Assembly: GCF_003182475.1 (NCBI RefSeq)
Contig: NZ_QGTS01000016.1
Location: 1-64,000 of the forward strand
DNA: 64,000 nucleotides
DNA from: Mangrovibacter plantisponsor
GTDB lineage: Bacteria > Pseudomonadota > Gammaproteobacteria > Enterobacterales > Enterobacteriaceae
Reading direction: 5' to 3'
Each line of letters begins with the position of its first letter. Within the stretch, counting starts at the first letter, position 1. The position numbers were made by a program, and so were the translations under genes. Shown here piece after piece: positions 8,223 through 17,737 of the stretch. Under the pieces are notes generated by a model. That model saw only the letters and a list, made by a program, of their open reading frames with translations. It was not told where the DNA came from and searched no databases.

Positions 8223-9650
8223 TCAGGATTGCGGGTTGATAAACCAGGTGCCGGGGCGGTCAACGGTAATGTTTTCATTACGCGCATCGCCGTGGCCGGT
8301 CACTTTTAGTTCGTACTGCCCGGCTGGCAGTTGCAGTGAAGCGAAACCATTGCTGGCAGGAACAACCGCTTGTTGCTTGCCATTCAACGTCAACTGGTCG
8401 CCTTCGCGCATACGCACATAAACCAGGGCAACCGGCTCTGCGTTGGTGGCAACCGGCGCAGTTGTTGTTGCCGGGGCTGACGGTGTGTTAGCCGCCACCG
8501 CCGCGGTATTATCACTGGCAGTATCTGCCGGCGTTGCCGGTGTGGAGGCTTCGCCGGCGGTTGGCACAGATTCAGAACCACCACCATGGAATAACACGCC
8601 ACCCAGCGCAATACCGACCAGCACCCCGGCGGCAACCAGGCCCGGCACCATAAAGCGTTTCAGCCCGGCAGGTTTCTGGGGTTCTTCTTCGGTTTCTACC
8701 GGCACCAGCATAGTGCCCGGGCGGTTAACCTGCGCGACATCATCAATACCGGCTACCGCGGTTTCCACCAGCGCCGCAAAGGCATCAACAGATTGCGGGC
8801 GGTCTTCCATTTTCAGCGCCAGCGCCTGGTCAATCGCGTTCAGCAACGCCGGTGAATAGCCCTGCGGGCGGCGTTTCATTAGTGGCTGGTAGTTATCTTC
8901 AATGCTGCGCACCACGCTGACTGGCGGCGGTGAGCCCACAACCAGGGTATGCAACACGGCACCCAGTGCGTAGATATCCGTCCACGGACCTTGTTCGCTG
9001 TCGTTGTCATCGGTGTATTGTTCGATGGGCGCGAAACCGGGGCGCAACATGGTTTCGGTTTCATCGGAAATATTGCCGATACTGCGCCGGGCAGAGCCGA
9101 AGTCCAGCAATACTGGCAGGCCGTTGTCCTGAATCTGGATGTTATCCAGGGAAATATCCCGGTGCAGGTAACCTTCCTGATGGATGGTTTTCACTGCGCC
9201 CAGCAGCATGGGCAGCATGCGGCGGATCCAGGTTTCATCGATACGTTCCGGGTGCTGTTCGCGCAGGCGGGACAAGGTAGTGCCGCTATAAAATGCGGTA
9301 CCCATATATGCTGTATCGTTATGCACCCAGAAACGCAGCACATGCAGCAGGTTCGGGTGGTTAAAGCGGGCCAGCAGGCGCGCTTCCTGAATAAAGCTGT
9401 TCAGCCCGGCGGTAAAAGCTTTGCCGAAGCGTTCACTACGCAGCACCAGGCGCATATCGTCGTTGCGCACCGCCAGCGACGATGGCATGAACTCTTTAAT
9501 GGCGATAGTGCGTTCCAGTTGATGATCCCAGGCGCGATAGACAATGCCAAACCCGCCACCACCAATGACTTCCTTAATTTCAAACTCATTGAAACGGTAT
9601 CCAACGGGGAGTGCGTTAGATACGGTCCGATTGTTTTCGTATTCCGACAT
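8223..9650 (-). CDS. ppkA: membrane-anchored Ser/Thr protein kinase of the T6SS (PpkA-like)
   Basis: A 475-residue Hanks-type kinase: glycine loop GGGGFG (30-35), catalytic Lys52 (AIKEF), helix-C Glu89, catalytic loop HRDISLDN (163-170) and metal-binding DFG (183-185), so it should be active. One transmembrane helix lies at about 333-355, followed by an Ala/Thr/Pro-rich linker and a small beta domain (about 405-475, LQLPAGQYELKV) resembling a PEGA domain that would sit in the periplasm. In known systems such kinases phosphorylate the FHA protein to trigger T6SS assembly, opposed by a PP2C phosphatase, and both partners are encoded here. It differs from Pseudomonas PpkA in lacking a von Willebrand domain. 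Confidence 0.93.
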   Translation of the reverse strand: MSEYENNRTVSNALPVGYRFNEFEIKEVIGGGGFGIVYRAWDHQLERTIAIKEFMPSSLAVRNDDMRLVLRSERFGKAFTAGLNSFIQEARLLARFNHPNLLHVLRFWVHNDTAYMGTAFYSGTTLSRLREQHPERIDETWIRRMLPMLLGAVKTIHQEGYLHRDISLDNIQIQDNGLPVLLDFGSARRSIGNISDETETMLRPGFAPIEQYTDDNDSEQGPWTDIYALGAVLHTLVVGSPPPVSVVRSIEDNYQPLMKRRPQGYSPALLNAIDQALALKMEDRPQSVDAFAALVETAVAGIDDVAQVNRPGTMLVPVETEEEPQKPAGLKRFMVPGLVAAGVLVGIALGGVLFHGGGSESVPTAGEASTPATPADTASDNTAAVAANTPSAPATTTAPVATNAEPVALVYVRMREGDQLTLNGKQQAVVPASNGFASLQLPAGQYELKVTGHGDARNENITVDRPGTWFINPQS

Positions 9651-9682
9651 AATGGGAAAACTCGCTTCCTGTGGTAATGGCG

Positions 9683-12316
9683 TTACGCCTCAAACTGACA
9701 CTGAAATTCGCCCTGTTCAACCGTGATACGCAACCGCCGGAATTGTTCATCCCGCGCACTGGCGCTCAGTAAAAGGGTACTCATTTGCGGCAGTAGCGTG
9801 TTAGTGAGAATGGCATCAACCATGCGCCCGCCAGACTCCACTTCTGTACAGCGTTGAACGATTTGGGTGATAACGCTATCGTCCACGTCTGAAATAATGC
9901 CATGGTTTTCTTCCAGGCGGCGCTGAATACGGCGCAATTGCAGACGGACAATTTCTGCCAGCATAGTATCACTAAGTGGGTAATAAGGTACGACCAGCAA
10001 GCGCCCCAGTAAAGCAGGCGGGAAAACTTGCAGTAACGGCTGGCGCAGCGCACCACTCAGGGCTTCGGGGTCTGGCATCAAATCCGGGTCAGCACACATG
10101 GCGCTGATTAAATCCGTCCCCACGTTGGAGGTCAGAATAATAATGGTGTTGCGGAAATCAATATGCCGCCCTTCACCATCTTCCATCCACCCTTTATCAA
10201 ATACCTGGAAGAAAATTTCGTGCACATCCGGGTGTGCTTTTTCGATTTCGTCCAGTAACACCACGCTGTAAGGGCGGCGGCGCACTGCTTCTGTCAGCAC
10301 ACCACCTTCACCATAGCCAACATACCCCGGAGGCGCGCCTTTCAGGGTGGAAACGGTGTGGGCTTCCTGGAATTCACTCATATTGATGGTAATGATGTTC
10401 TGTTCACCACCGTATAAAGATTCCGCCAGTGCCAGCGCGGTTTCGGTTTTCCCGACACCAGACGGGCCACACAGCATGAAGACACCAACGGGTTTGTTCG
10501 GGTCGTCCAGCCGGGCTCGCGTGGTGCGCACCCGGCGGGCAATCATTTCCAGGCCATGGCGCTGGCCAATCACACGCTGGTTGAGTGTATCGGCCAGTTG
10601 CAGCACTGCGTCGATTTCGTTTTTCACCATGCGCCCCAGCGGAATGCCTGTCCAGTCGGAGACAACAGCGGCAACCACATTGGCATCTACAGCGGCAAAC
10701 AGTAACGGGGCATCGCCCTGTAATTCACGCAGTTGTTGCTGGCGTTCGCTGAGTTGCTGATTAATGGTTGATGACCGGTCATCATCGGCCTCTGGCGTTT
10801 CTGGCAATGCGTGGCGCTCGGCACGTAACGCAATAATATCATCCACCAGAGTGCGTTCCTGCTCCCAACGCGCAGTCAGGGTTTCACGCAGGGCTTCTTC
10901 ACGGGCTTTGTCTGCTTCCAGGGTTGCCACCCGGGTGCTGTCACCCAGGCCAATGCGCCCTTCGCGGTGGGCAATTTCCAGTGCCACTTCAATGGCTTCC
11001 AGGCGATGCAGGCAGTCTTCCAGTTGCGGCGGTGGCGCACTCTGGCTGACTGCCACACGGGCACAGGCGGTATCCAGCAGGGCAACGGCTTTATCAGGCA
11101 ACTGGCGTGCCGGGATATAGCGGTGAGAGAGTTTCACTGCGGCAGCCACGGCTTCATCCAGCAGTAATACATGGTGGTGTTTTTCCAGCGGGGAAACCGT
11201 GCTGCGCAGCATTAACAGCGCTTTTTCTTCATCCGGTTCATGTACTTGTACAGTCTGGAAACGGCGGGTAAGCGCCGGGTCTTTCTCAATGTATTTTTTG
11301 TATTCCGCCCAGGTGGTGGCACCAATGGTGCGCAGTTGGCCACGCGCCAGCGCCGGTTTCATCAGGTTGGCGGCATCGCCAGTTCCCTGCTGCCCACCAG
11401 CGCCAATCAGGGTGTGGATTTCATCAATAAACAGGATGATGGGTTCCGGGCTGGACTGGACTTCGTTGATCAGGCTCTGCAGGCGGGCTTCAAATTCACC
11501 TTTCATACCAGCACCAGCCTGCAGTAAACCGATATCCAGCAGCCAGAGCTGTACCGCCTGTAAAGGTGCCGGGACATCACCTTGTGCAATCCGGCAGGCC
11601 AGGCCTTCAACAACCGCCGTTTTACCCACCCCGGCTTCACCAGTGAGCAGTGGGTTGTTCTGGCGGCGACGCATCAGGATATCCACCATCTGGCGAATTT
11701 CTTCATCGCGGCCAACCACCGGGTCGATTTTGCCGTCACGGGCTTTTTCCGTGAGGTTCTGGCCATATTGCGCCAGGGCGCTTTGCTGGCTGCCCGGCGC
11801 GGCCTGTTCGCTTTGTGGTGCGCTGGCAACTTGCTGGGTTTCTTTGCTGTTGGCAAAAATCGTGTCGAACTGGTCAATAAGCTGGTCGGCGTTCAGGCGG
11901 GTAAACTGGCCGGAAATCCCTTTGAGTACATTGGCAAGGTTCCAGGTTTTCAACAGGCCAATCAGCAAATGCCCGCCGCGAATGCGCCCGGCACCAAAAG
12001 TGAGGGAGGCATATACCCAGGCGCGCTCAACTGCTGTGTCCACATGTTCCGACAAGTCAGAAATCGCGGTTGCGCCACGGGGCAGGCTGTCCAGTGCGGC
12101 CACTATGTCGCGCGCCAGAGCCGCTTCGTCGAGGTCGAAGTGGCGAACCAACTGTTGTAAGTCGCCGTCCTGCTGCTGCATTAACTGATGCAGCCAGTGT
12201 GCAAGTTCAACGTAGGGGTTGCCGCGCAACTTACAAAAGGCGGTTGCGCTCTCCAGCGCGGTAAATAACAGCGTATCCAGTTTGCCGAACAAAACGGCGC
12301 GGCTGATCTCTGACAT
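9683..12316 (-). CDS. clpV: ClpV (TssH) AAA+ ATPase for sheath disassembly
   Basis: The product has 877 residues, the usual ClpV length. It has the Clp N domain (1-150), AAA1 with Walker A GEAGVGKT (226-233) and Walker B LFIDEIH, a middle coiled-coil region (about 430-550, Glu/Arg rich), and AAA2 with Walker A GPSGVGKT and Walker B VVLLDEIEKAH. ClpV extracts TssB from contracted TssBC sheaths in the cytosol so the parts can be reused. The divergent N domain and its place between tssG and the kinase inside a T6SS cluster distinguish it from ClpB. It lies 32 bp upstream of the kinase start, likely co-transcribed. Confidence 0.96.
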   Translation of the reverse strand: MSEISRAVLFGKLDTLLFTALESATAFCKLRGNPYVELAHWLHQLMQQQDGDLQQLVRHFDLDEAALARDIVAALDSLPRGATAISDLSEHVDTAVERAWVYASLTFGAGRIRGGHLLIGLLKTWNLANVLKGISGQFTRLNADQLIDQFDTIFANSKETQQVASAPQSEQAAPGSQQSALAQYGQNLTEKARDGKIDPVVGRDEEIRQMVDILMRRRQNNPLLTGEAGVGKTAVVEGLACRIAQGDVPAPLQAVQLWLLDIGLLQAGAGMKGEFEARLQSLINEVQSSPEPIILFIDEIHTLIGAGGQQGTGDAANLMKPALARGQLRTIGATTWAEYKKYIEKDPALTRRFQTVQVHEPDEEKALLMLRSTVSPLEKHHHVLLLDEAVAAAVKLSHRYIPARQLPDKAVALLDTACARVAVSQSAPPPQLEDCLHRLEAIEVALEIAHREGRIGLGDSTRVATLEADKAREEALRETLTARWEQERTLVDDIIALRAERHALPETPEADDDRSSTINQQLSERQQQLRELQGDAPLLFAAVDANVVAAVVSDWTGIPLGRMVKNEIDAVLQLADTLNQRVIGQRHGLEMIARRVRTTRARLDDPNKPVGVFMLCGPSGVGKTETALALAESLYGGEQNIITINMSEFQEAHTVSTLKGAPPGYVGYGEGGVLTEAVRRRPYSVVLLDEIEKAHPDVHEIFFQVFDKGWMEDGEGRHIDFRNTIIILTSNVGTDLISAMCADPDLMPDPEALSGALRQPLLQVFPPALLGRLLVVPYYPLSDTMLAEIVRLQLRRIQRRLEENHGIISDVDDSVITQIVQRCTEVESGGRMVDAILTNTLLPQMSTLLLSASARDEQFRRLRITVEQGEFQCQFEA

Positions 12317-12390
12317 GATTATTCCTGTTGACGGTTGGCACCTGGTGCCTGAAATACAGTGTTGTTATTGTTGTAAACCCAACGCGTGTG

Positions 12391-13455
12391 TTAGCTGTGT
12401 TCTGGCTCAGGCATAAACACCAGATCATGGCGGTCGGGTTTTTCCGGGCGCTCGCCCAGCCAGGCGCTGTACCCCAGGCGGTTGTTGCCGCCCAGCTTCG
12501 CACCCGTTGCCTCGGCACCTTTAAGGATAAGGCGCACATCCCAGGCGTAGTCCGTTCCCAGGTACTGGCGCACCCAGTCACGTAATTCGGTTACTTCTCG
12601 CTCGCCTGGCAGAAAACGCTGGTAGTCCTGCAGGCTTAACGGGCCAATTTCGAGGCGGAATTTATGCTGCACATCGCGCACGGCAATGCCCACAAAGGTG
12701 GATTCCCCCAGGCGCGGTGCCCGCCGCCCCTGGCCCCCCAGCCGGGTTTGGTCTCGCTGGTCTATCGGCATCCAGTGCGGAATATTGCCACGCACCCGCA
12801 CCGGTACCTGGAAATAGTGGCGCAGCATTTTTTCCAGCCCTTCGGCATCGCGACCACTGCGTGTCAGGTGGCCGGCCAGCCCAAACCGGGCATGTTCGCT
12901 CAGGCTTCCCCGGTGGCGTTGCCCGGGCAACCCCATGCCAGTGAGGCAGGCCAGGTATTCTTCGAAACGGCGGTTATCCGGCCTGTCCAGCGAAACGGTG
13001 GGTTGCGCATCAGCCCAGGCACGGTAAAACAACAGGCTCAGGCGGTGGTGAAACAGGTCGGCAAACGCGCTCAGTGAGTCGTCCTGGTGGTGATAGATAC
13101 GTTCACGCACGTATTCTGTCATATGCACGGGTAACGGGCCGTTGGGGCCAAATAACCCGAAGCTGAAAATCGAAACTTCGTGTAAATCGCGGCCTTCGAG
13201 TTCTTTTACCGTTGCCAGTGTGGAGGGCGCAAATGCCATTGAAGGCTGTTGAGCAACCCGTAAGGCATCAAAACGGGGTAACGGCGCACGCCCCAGGGGA
13301 TAACGCCCTCCGCCCTGGGCATCAACCCGGCGCAGTAATTGAAACAGGTCATAACGCCAGGGTGCGGCCATAACAGCCGGCCAGAAGTTATCTGCCAGGC
13401 GGGTTACCCGCTTAACAGTGGGTAGCCGGGTTTCAGGTGTTGAGGTCTCGCTCAT
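12391..13455 (-). CDS. tssG: TssG baseplate protein
   Basis: The ATG at 13455 was chosen because it overlaps the tssF stop as ATGA, giving 354 residues starting MSETSTPETRLPTVKRV. An in-frame start at 13488 would lie inside tssF. Family features include the early FDALRVAQQPSMAF and FGLFGPNGPLPVHMTEY segments, and the C-terminal LGWNT-like stretch is replaced by LGYSAWLGE. TssG joins TssF, TssE and TssK to form the wedge of the baseplate that surrounds VgrG and starts sheath polymerisation. Confidence 0.94.
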   Translation of the reverse strand: MSETSTPETRLPTVKRVTRLADNFWPAVMAAPWRYDLFQLLRRVDAQGGGRYPLGRAPLPRFDALRVAQQPSMAFAPSTLATVKELEGRDLHEVSIFSFGLFGPNGPLPVHMTEYVRERIYHHQDDSLSAFADLFHHRLSLLFYRAWADAQPTVSLDRPDNRRFEEYLACLTGMGLPGQRHRGSLSEHARFGLAGHLTRSGRDAEGLEKMLRHYFQVPVRVRGNIPHWMPIDQRDQTRLGGQGRRAPRLGESTFVGIAVRDVQHKFRLEIGPLSLQDYQRFLPGEREVTELRDWVRQYLGTDYAWDVRLILKGAEATGAKLGGNNRLGYSAWLGERPEKPDRHDLVFMPEPEHS

Positions 13456-15323
13456 ATCAGTGCCCGTTTCCCCATGCGTGGCCCCCACCAGCCAATTTCA
13501 CCGCGTTGCTGGCTGGTCAGTGTCACTTCCGTAAAACTGTTGATTGCCACCAGGCGGGAGAACACACGCTCGAGCACACTGCCGAGCAGCCAGGGGCTGA
13601 ACCCGGAGAAATCCTGTTCATCCACTTGCAGGTCAATGGCGATACCCCGGGCGAAAACAATCGGGCCAGGTTCTGGTACCCGGCGGTGTACCGGGCGCAA
13701 CTGGCAACGGCGCAGGCCATCTATCTGGCGGGCGACAGGCACTTCCGCCAGGTTGCCATACAGCCCGAGCAACTGGCGCAGGGCTTCAGCCCCTTCGCCG
13801 TTTTCGCTGTCCATCAGGCTGAGGTAGTTCATTTGCAGGTGGCTGATAAGCCGCCAGGTGGCAACCCCTTCGGCCAGCGCCGGGCGCGGCGGAGTGGGGC
13901 CTTTAAGCAAAGAGATACCGGCAACGGGTAGCGAATCTGGCATCACAAACTCGCCCAAATCTTGTTGCAGCATCAGCGGTAAATCCCGGCTGGTGCACAG
14001 CACTTCTGCTGTCAGGTGGCTCAGGCTGTCGGACCAGGGCGCATGGCTTTCATCTACCAGTGAAACAAACACTTCGGAACCGACATAGCCGGTACGGGTG
14101 CCATAACGCAGGGCATGTTCTGAAAGCGCGCGTTGTTCACGGCGCAGGGAGAAGTAAGTGCCATAGTTGCCGTGGTCACCACTGAATGATTGCCAGAACG
14201 GGCGGAATAGCTGCTCTTCCCGGCGATCAGAACGTGAGCCATAGATATTTTTTACCGCATAGATTTCGTAATCCAGTGGGCGAACATTATCAACCACCAG
14301 GTGGTATTCGCCCTGGCTGTCCTGAATTTTTTGCCGCTCGGCATATTTAGGGAACAGGTTAATGACCGGTGTGCAGTGCAGGGCAAAGTACGCTTTATCG
14401 ATTATGCGCTCCAGTGCACTGTCGGCTTTATCCAGCAAAATAACGATATCAAAAGCACTGGCACCGGCGCTTTTCGCCAGCAGGCTGTGCAGCTGGCTGA
14501 CTGCAATAAACTGGCAACGCGCCGGAAATGCGAAATATTCCTGTAGCAGGCGGTAGCCATCGAAGTTTCGCAGGTCATCGGGCAGCATAGCCTGTTCCGG
14601 TGCGAACCCTTCCTGGGTCAGGGCATCATCGCCCAGCACAATACGTTGCGGTGATGGCGCCACAGTCTGGCAAAACAGGCCCACAGAGTGCTGCATCACC
14701 AGCTCAAGTAATTTCTGTGCTTCTATGTCCGGGCCACTGAGGAAAAAATCCAGCCGGTCGAAGTTCAGGTTTTCCAGGGTATTTTTGCCATTGCAGCTAA
14801 TGCGAATACGCAGTGCGCTGGCCGCGCCCCGCTGGCTCAGCCCCATCGCCATCAGTGGTGCATCGGCCGGTACGCCCCCCAGTTCCACATTGCTGATATG
14901 CAGTGGCAACAGCGTGACATCATGGGCAGTAGTCCAGGCACAGGTGACGCCATTTTTTTTCAGCGCCAGGCTGTCCATCATGGTGCCACGCGGCACGGTG
15001 AAGCCATCACTCAAGTCGCCTTTTTGCATATCTGGCTGGAGCTGGGCAATCGCCATAGAGGGCGTGGGAGCAAGGTAGTTTGGCGCGAACATTTCCAGCA
15101 AACGCTGAGAGAAGCGCGGAAATTCCGCATCCATTTTTAGCTGGACGCGCGAGGTCAGAAAGGCAAAGCCTTCCATCAGGCGTTCGACGTAAGGGTCTGC
15201 GACTTCGATACCCCGCATCCCGAGCCGACCGGCCACTTTGGGATAGCGGCTGGCAAATTCTGCGCCCATTTCGCGCAGATACGCCAGCTCGCGGTTGTAA
15301 TAGTCGAGAAGTTTACTGTCCAT
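13452..15323 (-). CDS. tssF: TssF baseplate protein
   Basis: This gene codes for 623 residues, normal for the family, beginning MDSKLLDYYNRELAYLREMG, which is the typical TssF start. It includes the conserved FASRYPKVAGRLGM and DPYVERLMEGFAFL segments. TssF is the large wedge component of the cytosolic baseplate. It lies 2 bp downstream of tssE and overlaps tssG by 4 bp, so tssE-F-G are translated as a tight unit. Confidence 0.96.
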   Translation of the reverse strand: MDSKLLDYYNRELAYLREMGAEFASRYPKVAGRLGMRGIEVADPYVERLMEGFAFLTSRVQLKMDAEFPRFSQRLLEMFAPNYLAPTPSMAIAQLQPDMQKGDLSDGFTVPRGTMMDSLALKKNGVTCAWTTAHDVTLLPLHISNVELGGVPADAPLMAMGLSQRGAASALRIRISCNGKNTLENLNFDRLDFFLSGPDIEAQKLLELVMQHSVGLFCQTVAPSPQRIVLGDDALTQEGFAPEQAMLPDDLRNFDGYRLLQEYFAFPARCQFIAVSQLHSLLAKSAGASAFDIVILLDKADSALERIIDKAYFALHCTPVINLFPKYAERQKIQDSQGEYHLVVDNVRPLDYEIYAVKNIYGSRSDRREEQLFRPFWQSFSGDHGNYGTYFSLRREQRALSEHALRYGTRTGYVGSEVFVSLVDESHAPWSDSLSHLTAEVLCTSRDLPLMLQQDLGEFVMPDSLPVAGISLLKGPTPPRPALAEGVATWRLISHLQMNYLSLMDSENGEGAEALRQLLGLYGNLAEVPVARQIDGLRRCQLRPVHRRVPEPGPIVFARGIAIDLQVDEQDFSGFSPWLLGSVLERVFSRLVAINSFTEVTLTSQQRGEIGWWGPRMGKRALI

Positions 15324-15325
15324 AA

Positions 15326-15898
15326 TCAGCCTGCGTCTTTTAACTCAAAATGCCCGTTTTCCAGATCCACATCGGTGCGGAACAGGAACTCCAGCGGCCA
15401 GGGTACACACCACAACCGGCCTTTTATTTCGATGGACAAAACGTTGTGTGCATCCAGCGATTGCGGGTCAGACAAGCAGCGCACTTGCAGCCCCTGCGGA
15501 ATAATGCGGGGCTCAAAAGCCAGAATCGCTTCGGTGAGTTTGCGCTGAATATCCTGCCATTCAATTTCCGACATCCGTTTCCCGGCCAGTGGAGCGATAC
15601 CGAAATTCACAACCGAACGGCGAATATGGGCAAAATCGCGCAGATCATTCTGCGCTTCATTGTTGATGGTGTTGAACAGCCACTGTAAGTCGCGCAGCAC
15701 GTTGCGCCGCAGTGTGCTGTGGGAAATCAGATTATGGCTGGCCGGTTCTTTTTGCTGGTCGGGCGCGTCATCTGTCAGCCGGTCCAGCAGGGATGGCTGC
15801 ATTTTGTCGCGCGCGCCTGGCGCCTGCTTACTGGCTCTTTGGCGGTAGCCGGTGCGCAGCAGATCAGAAGGGTTAGTGTTCTGGTCGCGATTACTCAT
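15326..15898 (-). CDS. tssE: TssE, gp25-like baseplate protein
   Basis: Encodes 190 residues with the gp25/TssE lysozyme-like baseplate fold: QPSLLDRLTDD near residue 33, LRRNVLRDLQWLFNT (about 64-78), VVNFGI, and the C-terminal EIKGRLWCVPWPLEFLFRT. It links the baseplate wedge to the first sheath ring. The N-terminal 30 residues are basic and Gln/Asn rich, a little longer than average. The gene overlaps tagJ by 8 bp. Confidence 0.94.
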   Translation of the reverse strand: MSNRDQNTNPSDLLRTGYRQRASKQAPGARDKMQPSLLDRLTDDAPDQQKEPASHNLISHSTLRRNVLRDLQWLFNTINNEAQNDLRDFAHIRRSVVNFGIAPLAGKRMSEIEWQDIQRKLTEAILAFEPRIIPQGLQVRCLSDPQSLDAHNVLSIEIKGRLWCVPWPLEFLFRTDVDLENGHFELKDAG

Positions 15899-16715
15899 GG
15901 TCAGATTCGGAGCCAGCGAATGCCAGCGTTTCCAGTGTCAGCAAGGAATAGGCATCATCGGCATTGAGCAGCACTTTCTGCCCCTGGCCGAGACAAAACG
16001 CACCGTCTTCGTCCAGTGCTGCCCAGTGGGTTTCGCGCCCCAGCAGAAAACGGTCTTCTGTGCGGGCATCCACCGGGTAACGTGCCGGGATTTGGCAAAC
16101 TTGCTCACTGCCATCCACCAGGGTTATCCGCGCATGGCGCCACACCAGGTCGGTGACACTTGCCGGAGCCTGAAAAATGATTTCGCGAATGGCGCAAAAT
16201 GGCGCCCAGAAGTAATGCCCGTTGACGATAAATTCGCACACCGGCCCCAGGCGGGCATCGCCATCCATCAGCCAGTCAAACGCCACGCTGTCCTCGTTAA
16301 CCTGCAGCGTGCCCGGGTTCAGCTCAGCGGCTTCCAGTGCCTGTTCGCGCAGTGCCAGAGCGGCAGCGCTATCGCCAGCACTTTCCCGTGCCAGTGCGGC
16401 AACCAGGTGGTGAACCCAGGGCCAGGCTTCTTGCGGCATTCTGGGTGCGGTTTCACCGGCAAAAACCTGTGCGCGCGTTAACTCGCCTTCAATAGCCTGT
16501 TCCAGTAAGGTCACTGTGGGTTGTGCCTGGGGTTTCAGCGCCGCCCAGCTTTTCAGTTGGGTACGGGCTCGCTGCCAGTTGCCCGCCAGACAGAGCAACT
16601 GAACAAACGCTGCACGCAGGTCCGCATCCGCAGGCCGGGATTTGATGTCACTTTCCAGGCGCGTCAGGGTTTCTGCCAGCGAATCTCCGGCCATCTGTTG
16701 GTAGAGGGTGTGCAT
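15891..16715 (-). CDS. tagJ: TagJ (ImpE/SciE family) T6SS accessory protein
   Basis: The ATG at 16715 is preferred because AAGGA lies 6 bp upstream, whereas the ATG at 16721 directly abuts it. This gives 274 residues. The N-terminal part is TPR-like and alpha-helical (RLESDIKSRPADADLRAAF, then LAGNWQRARTQLKSW), the C-terminal half is beta-rich with FIVNGHYFWAPF and IREIIFQAP, matching ImpE/TagJ. In other species TagJ binds the sheath protein TssB and influences ClpV recycling. It is co-transcribed with tssE-F-G. Confidence 0.9.
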   Translation of the reverse strand: MHTLYQQMAGDSLAETLTRLESDIKSRPADADLRAAFVQLLCLAGNWQRARTQLKSWAALKPQAQPTVTLLEQAIEGELTRAQVFAGETAPRMPQEAWPWVHHLVAALARESAGDSAAALALREQALEAAELNPGTLQVNEDSVAFDWLMDGDARLGPVCEFIVNGHYFWAPFCAIREIIFQAPASVTDLVWRHARITLVDGSEQVCQIPARYPVDARTEDRFLLGRETHWAALDEDGAFCLGQGQKVLLNADDAYSLLTLETLAFAGSESDHE

Positions 16716-16738
16716 AATCATTCCTTGTGGTGGTTAGG

Positions 16739-17716
16739 TTACTTCAGCGTATGGTATGCGCCTGCTGCCGGGTCTTTGAGTTGCAGATGCACGGCTTCCA
16801 CCAGTTGGATAGTCAGCGCGGTATTCGGCTCCAGGTATGGGCCCCATACTTTGCGCACTTCATCCAGGCGGGCTTTCAGTTTGTCGCCATCACTGGCCTG
16901 GTCACGCGGCATTTCTACCGCTACGGTGCCATCCACCTTCCAGCCGTTAATCCGCGGGACATACTGCATAATCAGCCAGCTTTGCGGTGAACGCTCGTCA
17001 CTCACCACCATGCGTTCATTATTCACAGAGGCAATCAGCAACGTGTTGGTGTTGGCTGTTGGGTTAAGCCCGGCCACCGGGAAGCCGTGAACAAAGGTCA
17101 TGGTGATAGTCTGGCTACCATTCTGGCCCTGTTGGGTAACTTTACCCCGGCCATTCAGCCAGCCACCTTTTTCACATTTCCCGTCGTCTTTTGCCGGAAT
17201 AAACAAGGCCTGTGAGGCACTGTCGCCCTGCCAGAAAGTACGCAGGCGGCAGCCATCTTTTAAGTTAAATTCAAACCAGGGCGTGCGGTCTGCCTGCGGC
17301 GAGAGGTCCTCTGCGCGTTGGTTATTGGCAGGAGGAATTGCCGCAGCAATAACCTGGGCCGCCGGAGCAATATCGACACGCCAGTCATGTTTTTTCTCGG
17401 CGGTACCGGTAGCCAGTTTATTGCCATCCGGTGCTGTCATTTCCCAGCGCAGGGTATTCAGTGTGCCACACTGGCTTTGCAGCAATTTGCCAACCTGCGG
17501 CAGGAACCCTTGCAGGATTTCCGGTTTTTTCTCGCCATTCGCGACAATACGCAGCGGTAATTCATTGGTACACCAACTTTTTGCTGTGTTGTCCTGGATG
17601 TTGTCTATCCAGACATCCAGTTTCAGAGACGGTGACTGAACAATCCGGTAATTTTCTGCCCACGCGCTGGACGATGCCGCCAACAACGCCAGTAAACCCG
17701 AAAGCCAATATTTCAT
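16739..17716 (-). CDS. periplasmic protein of unknown function inside the T6SS operon
   Basis: Starting at the ATG at 17716, which has AAGGA 6 bp upstream (the in-frame ATG at 17737 has none), it encodes 325 residues. The first 20 residues form a signal peptide ending SSAWA. The mature protein has several cysteines (SWCTNE, SQCGTL, DGCRLR, GKCEKG), suggesting disulfides, and a mostly beta character. It shows some resemblance to VasI-like T6SS accessory proteins, but I do not assign it firmly. It lies between the phosphatase and tagJ with short spacing, so it is expressed with the core machine and may act where the membrane complex meets the cell wall. Confidence 0.75.
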   Translation of the reverse strand: MKYWLSGLLALLAASSSAWAENYRIVQSPSLKLDVWIDNIQDNTAKSWCTNELPLRIVANGEKKPEILQGFLPQVGKLLQSQCGTLNTLRWEMTAPDGNKLATGTAEKKHDWRVDIAPAAQVIAAAIPPANNQRAEDLSPQADRTPWFEFNLKDGCRLRTFWQGDSASQALFIPAKDDGKCEKGGWLNGRGKVTQQGQNGSQTITMTFVHGFPVAGLNPTANTNTLLIASVNNERMVVSDERSPQSWLIMQYVPRINGWKVDGTVAVEMPRDQASDGDKLKARLDEVRKVWGPYLEPNTALTIQLVEAVHLQLKDPAAGAYHTLK

Positions 17717-17737
17717 ATAAATCCTTGTTCGTTTCAA

